In this document: piece after piece, positions 30,934 through 41,923 of the stretch
Numbering within the stretch: position 1 is the stretch's first letter
How the letters are laid out: the number at the start of each line of letters is the position of its first letter
Origin: Saccharolobus caldissimus
GTDB taxonomy: Archaea; Thermoproteota; Thermoprotei_A; Sulfolobales; Sulfolobaceae
DNA length: 64,000 bases
Direction of reading: 5' to 3'
Assembly: GCF_020886315.1 (NCBI RefSeq)
Contig: NZ_AP025226.1
Coordinates: 124,001-188,000 of the forward strand
Translations under genes and position numbers: made by a program
Notes under the pieces: model-generated
Told to the model about the DNA's origin: nothing
What the model saw: only the letters and a program-made list of their open reading frames with translations
Database searches by the model: none

Positions 30934-32736
30934 ATGAGAGTAGCTGTAATTAACTATGATTATTGTAAACCAGATAAATGTAATCTGGAATGCATAAACT
31001 TTTGTCCAGTTAATAGATCAGGCGGAAAGGCAATCGAATTATCTGACATTGTTAAAGGAAAGCCAGTAATATACGAAGAAACTTGCATAGGATGTGGTAT
31101 TTGTGTCAAAAAATGCCCTTTTGAGGCCATAAGCATCGTGAATCTGCCAGATGAGTTAGAAGGTGAGGTAATACATCGATATAAGGTAAATGGCTTTAAG
31201 CTATTTGGTTTACCTACCCCTAAGAATGATGCAATTTTAGGTATTTTGGGCAAAAATGGGATAGGTAAAACTACAGTATTAAAAATTTTGGCAGGAGAAC
31301 TTATACCCAATTTCGGAGATCCTAATGCAAAATTATCGAAAGATGAAGTTTTGGCTAGGTTTAGAGGTAAGGAAATATATAATTATCTAAGTAAAGTTTA
31401 TAACAATAATCTAAAAGTTATACATAAAATTCAATATGTAGAATATGTATCTAAGTTTCTTAAAGGAAGCGTGGCTGAAATCCTATCTAAAGTTGATGAG
31501 AGAGGAAAATTAGACGAAGTGAAAGAATTGTTAAATATGGCTGGATTTTGGAATAGAGATTCAAAAGTCCTGTCTGGAGGGGAATTACAGAAGCTATTAG
31601 TTGCAGCTTCTTTGTTAAGAGACGGAGATGTATACATTTTTGATGAACCCTCATCTTACTTAGATGTAAAAGAGAGAATGAATATGGCAAAAGCAATTAG
31701 AGAATTACTAAAGAATAAATACGTCATTATAGTGGACCATGATTTAATAGTCATGGATTATTTAACTGATTTAATTCATATAATATATGGTGAAAGTGCT
31801 GTATATGGAAGGGTTTCTAAGGCTTATTCGGCTAGGGTAGGTATAAATAACTTTCTAAAGGGCTATTTACCTGCTGAGAACATGAGAATACGAAACGATG
31901 AGATAAAATTCATGTTGAAAGAACTCAGTGACTTGGATTTATCTAAAGATGCTAAAATTAAAATAGAATGGTCTAAAATCACAAAAAATCTGGGAGATTT
32001 TAAATTATTTGTAAATGAAGGTAATGCAAAAGAGGGAGAGATAATAGGGATTTTAGGGCCTAATGGTATAGGAAAGACAACTTTTGCGAGAATATTAGTA
32101 GGAGAATTAAAACCCGATGAAGGCAAAGTTCTTCCAGATAAATTAATATTATCATATAAGCCTCAAAGGATCATTCCTAACTACGATGGAACAGTGCAAC
32201 AATATTTAGAGTCAGTAAGTAAAGACGTTCTTTCCACCTCATCCTGGTTCTTTGAGGAAGTAGTAAAAAGGTTAAGATTACATAGATTATTAGAGTCAAA
32301 CGTAATGGATTTAAGTGGAGGAGAATTGCAGAAATTATATATTGCAGCAACACTAGCAAGGGAAGCAGATCTTTATGTGCTTGACGAACCCTCTTCTTAT
32401 CTTGACGTCGAGGAAAGATATATAGTATCAAAAGCTATAAAGAGAGTTACTAGAGAAAGAAAAGCGGTAACTTTCGTAATAGATCATGATCTTTCCATAC
32501 ACGACTATATAGCAGATAGAGTCATAGTCTTTAAAGGAGTTCCAGAAAAAGCTGGTTTTGCAATGTCTCCTACTACTCTTAAAGCTGGAATGAACGAGTT
32601 CTTAAAAGAATTAGATATAACATTTAGGAGAGATGCAGATACTGGAAGACCTAGAGTAAACAAAGTAGGAAGTTATTTAGATAGATTACAAAAGGAAAAG
32701 GGAGAATATTACTCTATGGCAACATCCTCTCAGTAA
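30934..32736 (+). CDS. abce1: Ribosome recycling ATPase ABCE1 (Rli1)
   Basis: 600 residues from ATG 30934, which has GGTGATT four bases upstream; the GTG at 30922 is part of that site. N-terminal ferredoxin-like domain with two 4Fe-4S sets (CNLECINFCPVNR and CIGCGICVKKCP), then two ABC ATPase domains with Walker A GKNGIGKTT and GPNGIGKTT, and LSGGELQ signatures in both. It splits ribosomes after termination together with aRF1/Pelota. Both sites look intact. Confidence 0.97.
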   Translation: MRVAVINYDYCKPDKCNLECINFCPVNRSGGKAIELSDIVKGKPVIYEETCIGCGICVKKCPFEAISIVNLPDELEGEVIHRYKVNGFKLFGLPTPKNDAILGILGKNGIGKTTVLKILAGELIPNFGDPNAKLSKDEVLARFRGKEIYNYLSKVYNNNLKVIHKIQYVEYVSKFLKGSVAEILSKVDERGKLDEVKELLNMAGFWNRDSKVLSGGELQKLLVAASLLRDGDVYIFDEPSSYLDVKERMNMAKAIRELLKNKYVIIVDHDLIVMDYLTDLIHIIYGESAVYGRVSKAYSARVGINNFLKGYLPAENMRIRNDEIKFMLKELSDLDLSKDAKIKIEWSKITKNLGDFKLFVNEGNAKEGEIIGILGPNGIGKTTFARILVGELKPDEGKVLPDKLILSYKPQRIIPNYDGTVQQYLESVSKDVLSTSSWFFEEVVKRLRLHRLLESNVMDLSGGELQKLYIAATLAREADLYVLDEPSSYLDVEERYIVSKAIKRVTRERKAVTFVIDHDLSIHDYIADRVIVFKGVPEKAGFAMSPTTLKAGMNEFLKELDITFRRDADTGRPRVNKVGSYLDRLQKEKGEYYSMATSSQ

Positions 32737-32768
32737 GATTTTTAGCTATGTCTAACTTAATTTAGATA

Positions 32769-33917
32769 ATGAAAACAACACTTAGTGTAATTAAGGCAGA
32801 TATTGGAAGTCTTGCAGGCCATCATGTAGTTCATCCAGATACAATAGCTGCTGCAAATAAGATATTAGCTGAAGCTAAAAGAAATAACATAATTATAGAC
32901 TATTATATAACTTATGTAGGTGATGATCTTCAATTAATTATGACACATAATAGAGGAGAACTTGACATGAAAGTTCACGAAACTGCATGGAATGCATTTA
33001 AAGAAGCTACTAGGATAGCTAAGGAACTTGGTTTATATGCAGCTGGTCAAGACTTACTTTCAGATTCATTTTCAGGTAATTTAAGAGGTATGGGACCTGG
33101 AATAGCTGAAATAGAATTTGAGGAAAGACCATCAGAACCTGTAGTTATTTTTATGGCAGATAAAACTGAGCCAGGAGCATATAACCTTCCTTTATACAAA
33201 ATATTTGCAGATCCGTTTAACACTGCTGGATTAATTATAGATCCCATGATGCATGAAGGTTATAAATTTGAAGTCCTTGATGTGTATGAGGGCGAGTCAA
33301 TAACGCTAAATACGCCAGAGGAAAGTTATGATCTATTAGCCTTAATAGGTACGCCTAGCAGATATATAGTAAGAAGAGTTTATAGAAAACATGATAATCT
33401 ACAAGCAGCTGTAGTATCTGTAGAAAGGCTTAATTTAATAGCAGGAAAATATGTTGGTAAAGATGATCCAGTAATGATTATAAGGGCTCAACACGGTCTT
33501 CCAGCTTTAGGAGAGATATTAGAAGCGTTTACAATACCATATTTAGTACCAGGTTGGATGAGAGGAAGCCATTATGGACCCCTTATGCCAGTGTCACAAA
33601 AAGATGCTAGAGCTACCAGATTTGATGGTCCTCCACGATTAATAGGCTTAGGATTTAATATTAAAAATGGCAAATTAGTAGGGCCAACAGACTTGTTTGA
33701 TGACCCTGCATTTGACGAGGTTAGAAGAACTGCGCAATTAATCACAGACTATATTAGGAGACATGGGCCATTCATGCCTCATAGATTAGAACCTCAAGAG
33801 ATGGAGTATACTACTCTTCCATTAGTAATAGAGAAGCTAAAAGGTAGATTTAAGAAAGAATCTGATGTATATAAAGCAAAGCATAGCATATATTCTCATG
33901 AGGGTTCTCAAGAATAG
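32769..33917 (+). CDS. fbp: Fructose-1,6-bisphosphate aldolase/phosphatase
   Basis: 382 residues. Bifunctional archaeal gluconeogenic enzyme that condenses triose phosphates and removes the C1 phosphate. The N-terminal [52 protein letters not shown] and the C-terminal [16 protein letters not shown] are diagnostic; the Asp and Lys/Tyr residues of the switching active site lie in these motifs. Followed after 11 bases by the S17e start. Confidence 0.97.
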   Translation: MKTTLSVIKADIGSLAGHHVVHPDTIAAANKILAEAKRNNIIIDYYITYVGDDLQLIMTHNRGELDMKVHETAWNAFKEATRIAKELGLYAAGQDLLSDSFSGNLRGMGPGIAEIEFEERPSEPVVIFMADKTEPGAYNLPLYKIFADPFNTAGLIIDPMMHEGYKFEVLDVYEGESITLNTPEESYDLLALIGTPSRYIVRRVYRKHDNLQAAVVSVERLNLIAGKYVGKDDPVMIIRAQHGLPALGEILEAFTIPYLVPGWMRGSHYGPLMPVSQKDARATRFDGPPRLIGLGFNIKNGKLVGPTDLFDDPAFDEVRRTAQLITDYIRRHGPFMPHRLEPQEMEYTTLPLVIEKLKGRFKKESDVYKAKHSIYSHEGSQE

Positions 33918-33928
33918 GGGTGTTAAAA

Positions 33929-34168
33929 ATGGGTAATGTGTATACTAAAGATATCAAAAGAATAATAAGAGAACTTTATAATAAATATAGAGATGAAATT
34001 AAAGATGATTTTAAATCAAATAAAGAGATAATTATGAAATATGTTGATGTAAAATCTAAAAAAATTAGAAATAGACTAGCGGGTTATCTCACAAGATATT
34101 ATAAAATAATGAAAGAAAAAGAATCGAAGCAGACAGAAGAGAAGGAGGAAATCAGCGAAGAGATCTGA
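33929..34168 (+). CDS. rps17e: Ribosomal protein eS17 (S17e)
   Basis: 79 residues from ATG 33929 ([20 protein letters not shown]), with the S17e mark [20 protein letters not shown] and a Glu/Lys-rich tail. The GTG at 33920 belongs to the ribosome binding region. Small-subunit protein; the gene is one base from the ubiquitin-like gene that follows. Confidence 0.95.
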   Translation: MGNVYTKDIKRIIRELYNKYRDEIKDDFKSNKEIIMKYVDVKSKKIRNRLAGYLTRYYKIMKEKESKQTEEKEEISEEI

Positions 34169-34169
34169 A

Positions 34170-34421
34170 ATGCCTAAAGTAATCTTAAAGGGGCCTCTTG
34201 TTACACAATTGAATTTTAAGGAGGCAATAGTTAATGGAAGATCCCTTTTTGAGATTTTATCTAAAATAGATGAAAATAGGAATATTATAATGACAAATAA
34301 TTATAAAATAAAACCTGGAATATTAATTTTAGTAAATGGTAAAGATTGGAGAATTTCTAAATTAGATGAAATAAGAGAAGAGGATATAATTGAGATAATA
34401 CCTATAAATCATGGTGGCTAA
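34170..34421 (+). CDS. MoaD/ThiS/Urm1-like beta-grasp protein ending in Gly-Gly
   Basis: 83 residues with a beta-grasp pattern (VILKGPLV, ILVNGKDWRI, DEIREEDIIEIIPI) and the C-terminal NHGG that E1-like enzymes adenylate in sulfur carriers and archaeal modifiers (SAMP). It could serve molybdopterin, tRNA thiolation or protein modification. An E1-like gene is encoded elsewhere in the window (56023-56901). Direct neighbours are S17e and the Cgi121 candidate. Confidence 0.72.
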   Translation: MPKVILKGPLVTQLNFKEAIVNGRSLFEILSKIDENRNIIMTNNYKIKPGILILVNGKDWRISKLDEIREEDIIEIIPINHGG

Positions 34422-34424
34422 ATA

Positions 34425-34817
34425 GTGTTAATTGAGGTTCAGCAAATAGAGAAATTTAATGAATTAATTTTAGATAATCTAATTAAAAGTAACGATAATT
34501 GTGTTATACAAGTATTGCCTAACTTACCTAATAATGCAATTTTACGTCAAGCATGTTACTTATATTTTAATTCACTTTATAAGGCAAGAATAAGAAATCC
34601 AACAATATTTTTCTTATTACTTTTATTACCATTTGAACAAATAAAGGATGCTATAGAATATGTGAGGAACACTATTAATAGTCGAGAAAAATTATATTTA
34701 ATTAAATGTTGTAAAAACGGGAACTATAATATTGATATAATAAGGGGAAATTTTCTTTCTAATCAAGACAGATTTATATTAACAAAAAACTCTTTACTTT
34801 CGATTGGCTCACTGTAA
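34425..34817 (+). CDS. Possible KEOPS subunit Cgi121
   Basis: 130 residues from a GTG. Weak but consistent likeness to Cgi121: a first strand-helix part with VIQVLPNLPNNAILRQACYL, a central helix PTIFFLLLLLPFEQIKDAIEYV (compare the hydrophobic ILLYLSGxxQIxxAI region of the family), and a last strand KLYLIKCC. Cgi121 binds tRNA and stimulates Bud32 in t6A synthesis. The Pcc1 subunit is encoded at 53855-54103. It could instead be an unrelated Sulfolobales protein. Confidence 0.5.
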   Translation: MLIEVQQIEKFNELILDNLIKSNDNCVIQVLPNLPNNAILRQACYLYFNSLYKARIRNPTIFFLLLLLPFEQIKDAIEYVRNTINSREKLYLIKCCKNGNYNIDIIRGNFLSNQDRFILTKNSLLSIGSL

Positions 34818-34839
34818 TTAATAGTTATGTTCAAATATC

Positions 34840-36461
34840 ATGAATAAAAATATAGTAGGTCCTATTATACTTATAGTATTAGGTTTCTTTATATTATTTC
34901 ATAATTTTATAAGAGTTAATTTCCTATATTTTCTTATTCCTTTTATCTCCATTATTATTTTATTATATTTATTTAAAAATAACATAAAATTACATATAAA
35001 CGAATTTATGATAAAGCAAGGTATTTTCCATATTAAATATGAAAATAAACACATATATGGAATTATTATGAAAATAATGGGAAAATTAGAGCCAAATGAA
35101 AATAGAGTAGATATAGAGAAAGAGCTCAAAGAATTTATAAATGCAATTACACGGAAAGATTCTGAATTTAAGTTTTTAATATTAACAACTATAGAAAAAA
35201 ACAAATTGGGATCTTCTATAGTTATATATAGGGTGAGTGAAAGAGAGTATTCCAGTTCCGACTTTAATATACTACTATCTGAAGTTAATAATATTATGAT
35301 ACTAGCTAATGCTATAGCTCCTCATATTGAACTCAAAATAATACATCCTTCATCTAATGTGTTACCCGTTCCATCATCGTTTGGCAATTATCCCTTTTTA
35401 TCTGTGTCTGAAATAACGTATGATAGTCCAGTTAATGTAAATATTATAGGAGAAAATTACGATATCGAATTAGGAGAGGCTACTAATGGAATAGTTAAAA
35501 CTAAAATAGGAATAAGATTAGAAGACGTTACAAGGCACATAGGAATATTTGGGAGTACTGGTTCTGGGAAGACTAATACATCAATGATTTTAGCAACTCA
35601 ATTAAGTGCAAAAGGCGTTAAGGTAATTATTTTGGATTGGCATGGAGAGTATGCAAAAATACTCAACAATAATAATTTTATAATATATAATAATTTGAAC
35701 AAATTGAGGATAAATCCTTTATATTTAGTGGATTTAAATATAGAAGATACTATAGACATAATTGGTGATGTACTTCAGTTAACTGACCCCCAACGTTTTT
35801 TATTATATACTATTTTATTAAGCTTAAAAAACTCTAAGAGATTTTCCTTTAATCAATTTTTAGAGGTTCTAAACAATATAGAGGATACGTCTTATTGGAT
35901 GAGAGATGTTAAATACGCTCTTCTTAGAAAAATTTTTGTTTTATTTACTGATGCGGCATCGGAGTTATTTTATGATAATAAAACATCAATTAATAAGTTC
36001 TTAGATTATTTTTCAAAATCTACTATTATAGATTTAAGTTTTCTGACAAATTTAAAATTGAGAAAATTGTATGCTTTATTCATAATTAAGCTCATAACTG
36101 AGTCTTATGTGAGATTAAAGGTAAACGAAAGAACCTTAATAATACTTGATGAGGCACAAAATTACTTCAATAAAGAGGGAAACGATTTTATAGATAGGAT
36201 TGTTACTGAAATACGAAAATATAATATTGGTCTCTGTTTTATCACACAATCTCCCTCATTAATTTCTCAGACTGTATTAAAAAATACTAATATAAAGATA
36301 ATTCACTCAATAAAATCAGATGTCGATAAGAAGGCTATTAAAGATTCTCTATCGCTAGATGAGAGATTAACGCAAAGCTTAGATAAACTTGATGTAGGAG
36401 AAGCAATAATAAGTGCACCAAATCTTAAAATGCCAGTTATAGTAAAAATTAAAAAAATATT

Positions 36462-36465
<4 letters not shown>
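34840..36465 (+). CDS. HerA-like ATPase with N-terminal membrane anchor
   Basis: 541 residues. Two hydrophobic segments (about 6-22 and 27-46) are followed by a soluble N-terminal domain and a HerA/FtsK-type motor: Walker A GIFGSTGSGKTNTS (about 234-247), then VIILDWHGEYAKIL, Walker B TLIILDEAQNYF, and CFITQSPSLIS as the sensor region. Such ATPases translocate DNA or strip proteins. The membrane anchor separates it from the NurA-linked HerA, which is soluble, so a role in DNA transfer or segregation is only inference. Confidence 0.85.
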
Positions 36466-38129
<1,664 letters not shown>

Positions 38130-38161
38130 TTTACGCACCTTCCACTCTGTCTTAAAAAAAG

Positions 38162-38173
38162 GTTATATAAAAA
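38162..38173 (-). promoter_or_regulatory. TATA box of the thermosome gene
   Basis: On the reverse strand TTTTTATATAAC lies about 33 to 44 bases before the thermosome ATG, which gives a leader of roughly 10-15 bases that includes AAGGTG. It sits in the gap between tfb3's end and the thermosome start, so the thermosome has its own promoter. Confidence 0.6.
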
Positions 38174-38184
38174 TTTTACTTAAA

Positions 38185-38697
38185 TCAGATCTGTTCTATT
38201 TCCTCGATAATTTTATCTAAGACCCTCCTCATTTTTTTATTCCCAATTTTTCTAATATTTTTACGGATCAATGCCTTTTTTATTCCCAATTTTTCTAATA
38301 TTTTTAGATATTCATTATTATATGCATATCTAAAATAAATTAATAATCCAACTTTTGTTTTAGCTTTTATGCCGCCTAGTATACCTTCTTCATTAAGTAT
38401 TTTGTATATAATTCTATATTTTTTATCAAGCAGCATTGAGTTGAGAATAATTTCATATTCATTTATTTTTCTAATGTTATTTTCATTTTTCATAAATTCC
38501 TTAACTCGTGATTCCTTGATCTTGATCTCATCTTTATAATATTTATTATCTATGACTATCTCTTCCGTATCAGACTCAGTCATGCTATACGAATAAATTA
38601 TATCAATAACAGTTCCGCAAACTCCACATACTACTTCACCTTTTTTCTCATTCCATATTATTTCACTGGATCCGCATACTGGACACGATAAAGTCAT
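38185..38697 (-). CDS. tfb3: Short TFB paralogue Tfb3
   Basis: 170 residues. A TFIIB-type zinc ribbon (Cys5, Cys8, Cys24, Cys27) is followed by only about 130 residues, with one cyclin-like helical repeat at most and no C-terminal HTH for BRE binding. That is the makeup of Sulfolobus Tfb3, which works together with TFB1 and rises after UV damage to switch on the DNA-transfer response. In S. solfataricus tfb3 also neighbours the thermosome beta gene. The coding end holds a 31-base duplication read in two frames. Confidence 0.85.
   Translation of the reverse strand: MTLSCPVCGSSEIIWNEKKGEVVCGVCGTVIDIIYSYSMTESDTEEIVIDNKYYKDEIKIKESRVKEFMKNENNIRKINEYEIILNSMLLDKKYRIIYKILNEEGILGGIKAKTKVGLLIYFRYAYNNEYLKILEKLGIKKALIRKNIRKIGNKKMRRVLDKIIEEIEQI
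38233..38306 (-). repeat. Exact 31-base direct repeat in the tfb3 3' coding part
   Basis: Copies at 38233-38263 and 38276-38306 are identical. Their offset is 43 bases, not a multiple of three, so the same DNA is read in two frames: as KILEKLGIKK in the first copy met by the ribosome and KNIRKIGNKK in the second. Confidence 0.85.
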
Positions 38698-38759
38698 AGT
38701 TAGTCAATATCAACAAGAACTTTTATGGGAATATACTTATTTTAGATAAAGTGAAGATA

Positions 38760-39128
38760 ATGAGTGAGAGTAATGAAAGTGTTCTAGCAAAAATTTATGA
38801 AATTCTTAATTCTACTAAACAGATTTCTGATAATTTGATATATTCTGTTAACTGGAATAAATTGGATGTTTACGTAGATCTAAGGCAAAGAGGTAGAGTG
38901 GTAGAGGACGGAATAGATGATAGGACTTTAATAATAAAAGATAAGGGAAGTGGAAAATATAAGGCTATGATAATGATAATTGACGAGAACGAGAAAATAA
39001 ACTTTAAACAAATTTTAGATAAATTATATCAGTCTAAGTCGATGGATATGGAACTTTATATTTCAATAGTTGATAAGTACGGAGATATAACATATTATAG
39101 TTTATCAGAAATAAAAATGATAAAGTGA
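38760..39128 (+). CDS. Possible non-catalytic subunit of tRNA-splicing endonuclease
   Basis: 122 residues from ATG 38760. LDVYVDLRQRGRVVEDGIDD recalls the Y-x-DLR-x-RG-x-x-V-x-x-G segment of EndA catalytic-domain folds, and the end (ELYISIVDKYGDITYYSLSEIK) recalls its last strands. No His is seen at the catalytic place, which fits the structural beta subunit of crenarchaeal two-subunit EndA. The match is short, so this stays tentative. The gene lies 7 bases before hisS and 62 bases from the divergent tfb3. Confidence 0.5.
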   Translation: MSESNESVLAKIYEILNSTKQISDNLIYSVNWNKLDVYVDLRQRGRVVEDGIDDRTLIIKDKGSGKYKAMIMIIDENEKINFKQILDKLYQSKSMDMELYISIVDKYGDITYYSLSEIKMIK

Positions 39129-39135
39129 GAGGTCT

Positions 39136-40422
39136 ATGACTAGATTTGAACCTGTAAGAGGAATGAGAGATTATATAGGGATAGATGCAGATAAAATTAG
39201 GTATATTGAATTTACTTTTAGAGATTTGGTAAAAAAATACGGATATGTAGAAATAATACCACCAATTGTAGAGGACTTTAAACTATTTGCATTAAAGGGC
39301 GGAGAAGAGCTTAGGAATACTATGTATGTATTCAAAGATAAGGCGGATAGGGAGTTAGCGTTAAGACCAGAACTAACACCAGGGGTCGCGAGGGCCTATA
39401 TACAAAATTTACAATCATTACCAAAGCCTATAAGATTGTTCTATTTTGGAACAGTATATAGGTATGATGAGCCACAATTTGGTAGATATAGGGAGTTTAG
39501 ACAAGCTGGTGTAGAGTTAATAGGTGATTCCTCAATTTTAGCTGATATAGAAATTTTAGATTTATTATATAATTTCTACAATAAAATTAATCTATCAGAC
39601 TCAATTGTAATAAAAATAAATAATATAGCCATACTTAGAAAGATCATGAATAATTATAATATAGATGAAAATTTACAGGAACATATTTTACACTTAATAG
39701 ATAAAAATAAAGTTAATGAAGCCTTAGGATTATTAGAAAATAATATTAAAGATATTAATATATTAAATTTCATTAATAATTTATTAACAAGAAAAAATGT
39801 AAAAATTGATGATTTACGAGACTTAATCAACGATGAATATTCCAATAAATTAAATATAAAGAATGAAATAGAATATTTAATAAAGATATCTAATTTATTA
39901 TTACAATTGAATATAAAGTTTAAAGTTGACTTAAGCTTTGTAAGAGGGCTTGCATATTACACTGGACTAATATTTGAGGTAATACATCCCTCTGTATCAT
40001 TTAGCATTGCTGGGGGAGGTAGATATGATAAGTTAATCGAACTTTATGGGGGATTACCTTCACCTGCTGTAGGCTTTGCAATAGGTGTTGAAAGGACATT
40101 ATTAGTTACTAACTCATTTAAGCTTGAAGAGCCAATGAGCATAATTATTATATCGTTATCAGAATCAGAAGATTCAATTACACATTCCGTAATGTTAGCT
40201 AGAATGTTAAGGGATGAAGGATATAAGGTAGTCATAAATACTAAATCTCAACCCCTCTCAAAGTTATTACCTTATTACGCTTCTCAAGGATTTAAAATAG
40301 CAATAATTTTAGGTAAACAAGAGCTTGAGAAAAAACAAGTAACGATAAAAAATTTGACTGATAAAAAGCAAATTACAACTCAAATGGAAAGAGTGGCAGA
40401 TGCAATAAAACAAATGTTATAA
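39136..40422 (+). CDS. hisS: Histidyl-tRNA synthetase
   Basis: 428 residues, class II. Motif 1 [12 protein letters not shown] region, motif 2 [20 protein letters not shown], the His-specific [13 protein letters not shown] and motif 3 [11 protein letters not shown], then a C-terminal anticodon-binding domain (about 335-428). An insertion rich in Asn, Ile and Lys (about 165-255) lies between motifs 2 and 3 and is less conserved. Confidence 0.96.
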   Translation: MTRFEPVRGMRDYIGIDADKIRYIEFTFRDLVKKYGYVEIIPPIVEDFKLFALKGGEELRNTMYVFKDKADRELALRPELTPGVARAYIQNLQSLPKPIRLFYFGTVYRYDEPQFGRYREFRQAGVELIGDSSILADIEILDLLYNFYNKINLSDSIVIKINNIAILRKIMNNYNIDENLQEHILHLIDKNKVNEALGLLENNIKDINILNFINNLLTRKNVKIDDLRDLINDEYSNKLNIKNEIEYLIKISNLLLQLNIKFKVDLSFVRGLAYYTGLIFEVIHPSVSFSIAGGGRYDKLIELYGGLPSPAVGFAIGVERTLLVTNSFKLEEPMSIIIISLSESEDSITHSVMLARMLRDEGYKVVINTKSQPLSKLLPYYASQGFKIAIILGKQELEKKQVTIKNLTDKKQITTQMERVADAIKQML

Positions 40423-40456
40423 ATGGCATCTAAGATTAATTTTATGGGTAAATTTT

Positions 40457-41047
40457 ATGGAAGAATTACCTGCAACTGCGGTTGGTATAAAAGTTAGTGA
40501 TGGAGTAGTATTAGCATCAGAGAGAAGATTAAGTTATGGTGGTTATGTATTAAGTAAACAAGCCAAAAAGATATACAAAATAGGTAATTTCATAATGGCA
40601 GGTGCTGGGATATATGGTGATTTACAAACGTTAACTAGAATTATGAACGTAGAGATAAAATATTATGAAATAACGACTGGAAAACCCATTTCAGTTCATG
40701 CTGCTGCTAAGTTATTATCAATAATATTATATCAATATAAGTTAATGCCATTTATATCTGAAATATTATTTGGTGGTGTGGATAGTAATGGACCACAACT
40801 TTACGTCTTAGACCCTATAGGTTCTTTAATTGAAGATATGTATGCTGCTGTAGGTTCTGGAGCCAGAGTAGCCATAGGAGTTTTAGAATCAGAATATGAT
40901 CCAAAAATGAGTTTAGATACTGCAGAACAGTTAGCAATAAAGGCAATAAAAGCATCAATTGAACGTGACGTAACATCTGGAGACGGTATAGACGTAGGAG
41001 TGATAGATAAGAATGGAAGATTTAAGAATACATTTATACCATATTAA
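40457..41047 (+). CDS. psmB: Proteasome beta subunit, probably non-catalytic type
   Basis: 196 residues. [20 protein letters not shown] begins the Ntn-hydrolase fold; Glu17, Arg19 and Lys33 equivalents are kept ([14 protein letters not shown]) and [12 protein letters not shown] is typical. Aligned with the Thermoplasma subunit, the residue at catalytic Thr1 is Ala, with Thr at position 2 and only six residues before it. This matches the Sulfolobus beta1 form, which needs a second beta subunit for activity; that one is not in the window. It sits between hisS and rpo8. Confidence 0.92.
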   Translation: MEELPATAVGIKVSDGVVLASERRLSYGGYVLSKQAKKIYKIGNFIMAGAGIYGDLQTLTRIMNVEIKYYEITTGKPISVHAAAKLLSIILYQYKLMPFISEILFGGVDSNGPQLYVLDPIGSLIEDMYAAVGSGARVAIGVLESEYDPKMSLDTAEQLAIKAIKASIERDVTSGDGIDVGVIDKNGRFKNTFIPY

Positions 41048-41436
41048 GATGATATTTTCTTTACACAAAAATATACATGATCCATTACATTCAGTCCAAA
41101 TGTTTTAAGCAAACTTTCTTTATTAGATATTTTTACTAACAATCCGAATAGTGAAATTATTAGATTATATTTACCATCTGGAGTTGTATCTTTAAGTTCA
41201 GTTACTATATAGCCGTGGCCACAAAAATCTTTATTAGTATAAGAGGGTTTAGTCCTAGAAATTATCACTCTTACTTTGTCTTTCTCATTAAATATATTAA
41301 TATTCTCAACAATATCAAAATTTATGTTTATATTGTCGCATGATAATTTAACTATTAATAAGTTTTTTAAGCTTCCTTTTTCTATACCATTTATTTCGCA
41401 GTTTAGATTAATTTCTTGAGTACTTGATTCCATCAT
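41044..41436 (-). CDS. rpo8: RNA polymerase subunit Rpo8 (RpoG, Rpb8 homologue)
   Basis: 130 residues. The OB-fold of Rpb8 is recognisable from [37 protein letters not shown] and [12 protein letters not shown]. This subunit is found in RNA polymerases of Crenarchaeota and Korarchaeota but is absent from most Euryarchaeota, supporting the lineage. It converges with psmB, sharing 4 bases, and is divergent from the SmAP3 gene. Confidence 0.82.
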   Translation of the reverse strand: MMESSTQEINLNCEINGIEKGSLKNLLIVKLSCDNININFDIVENINIFNEKDKVRVIISRTKPSYTNKDFCGHGYIVTELKDTTPDGKYNLIISLFGLLVKISNKESLLKTFGLNVMDHVYFCVKKISS

Positions 41437-41482
41437 ATCATTATTTAAGTTTTAATTTATTAACGTTATTGGGGAATGCTTT

Positions 41483-41923
41483 ATGAGTAGTGGAAGGCGT
41501 ATAGTTGGTGAATTAAACAATTTAATAGATAAGACAGTTGTGGTTAAGACAATTAATAATAAGACGTATATTGGACAACTTTATGCATATGAATTATCAC
41601 CATTTATAATAAGTTTAATAAATGTAAAAGATGAAAATAATAATGTATTCTACAAATTATTAATAAATGGTAATATCATTTCAGAAATAATAATAAAGAA
41701 TCCTCCATTATTTGAACCTAGAGAATTTGCAGAAATAGTAGAAAGATCTCTTAATCTAAGACCTGCGGACATAAAAGTTTATGAGGAAGCAGGCGTAGTA
41801 ACGATTTTAGAAAAAATTAAAGTTTCTCAGAATGGCGTAGAAGGTAGCGGACCTATGGCTCAAAGGATATATGATATATATAATGAGTACATTAATAAGA
41901 AGAAGAAGGAATTAGGATTATGA
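41483..41923 (+). CDS. Sm-like protein with C-terminal extension (SmAP3 type)
   Basis: 146 residues. Sm1 ([27 protein letters not shown]) and Sm2 ([13 protein letters not shown]) are visible in residues 8-75, then about 70 more residues ([20 protein letters not shown] and on) as in crenarchaeal SmAP3, whose second domain decorates the ring. RNA-binding ring protein; target unknown. GGGGAAT upstream; it overlaps tgtA by 4 bases. Confidence 0.85.
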   Translation: MSSGRRIVGELNNLIDKTVVVKTINNKTYIGQLYAYELSPFIISLINVKDENNNVFYKLLINGNIISEIIIKNPPLFEPREFAEIVERSLNLRPADIKVYEEAGVVTILEKIKVSQNGVEGSGPMAQRIYDIYNEYINKKKKELGL

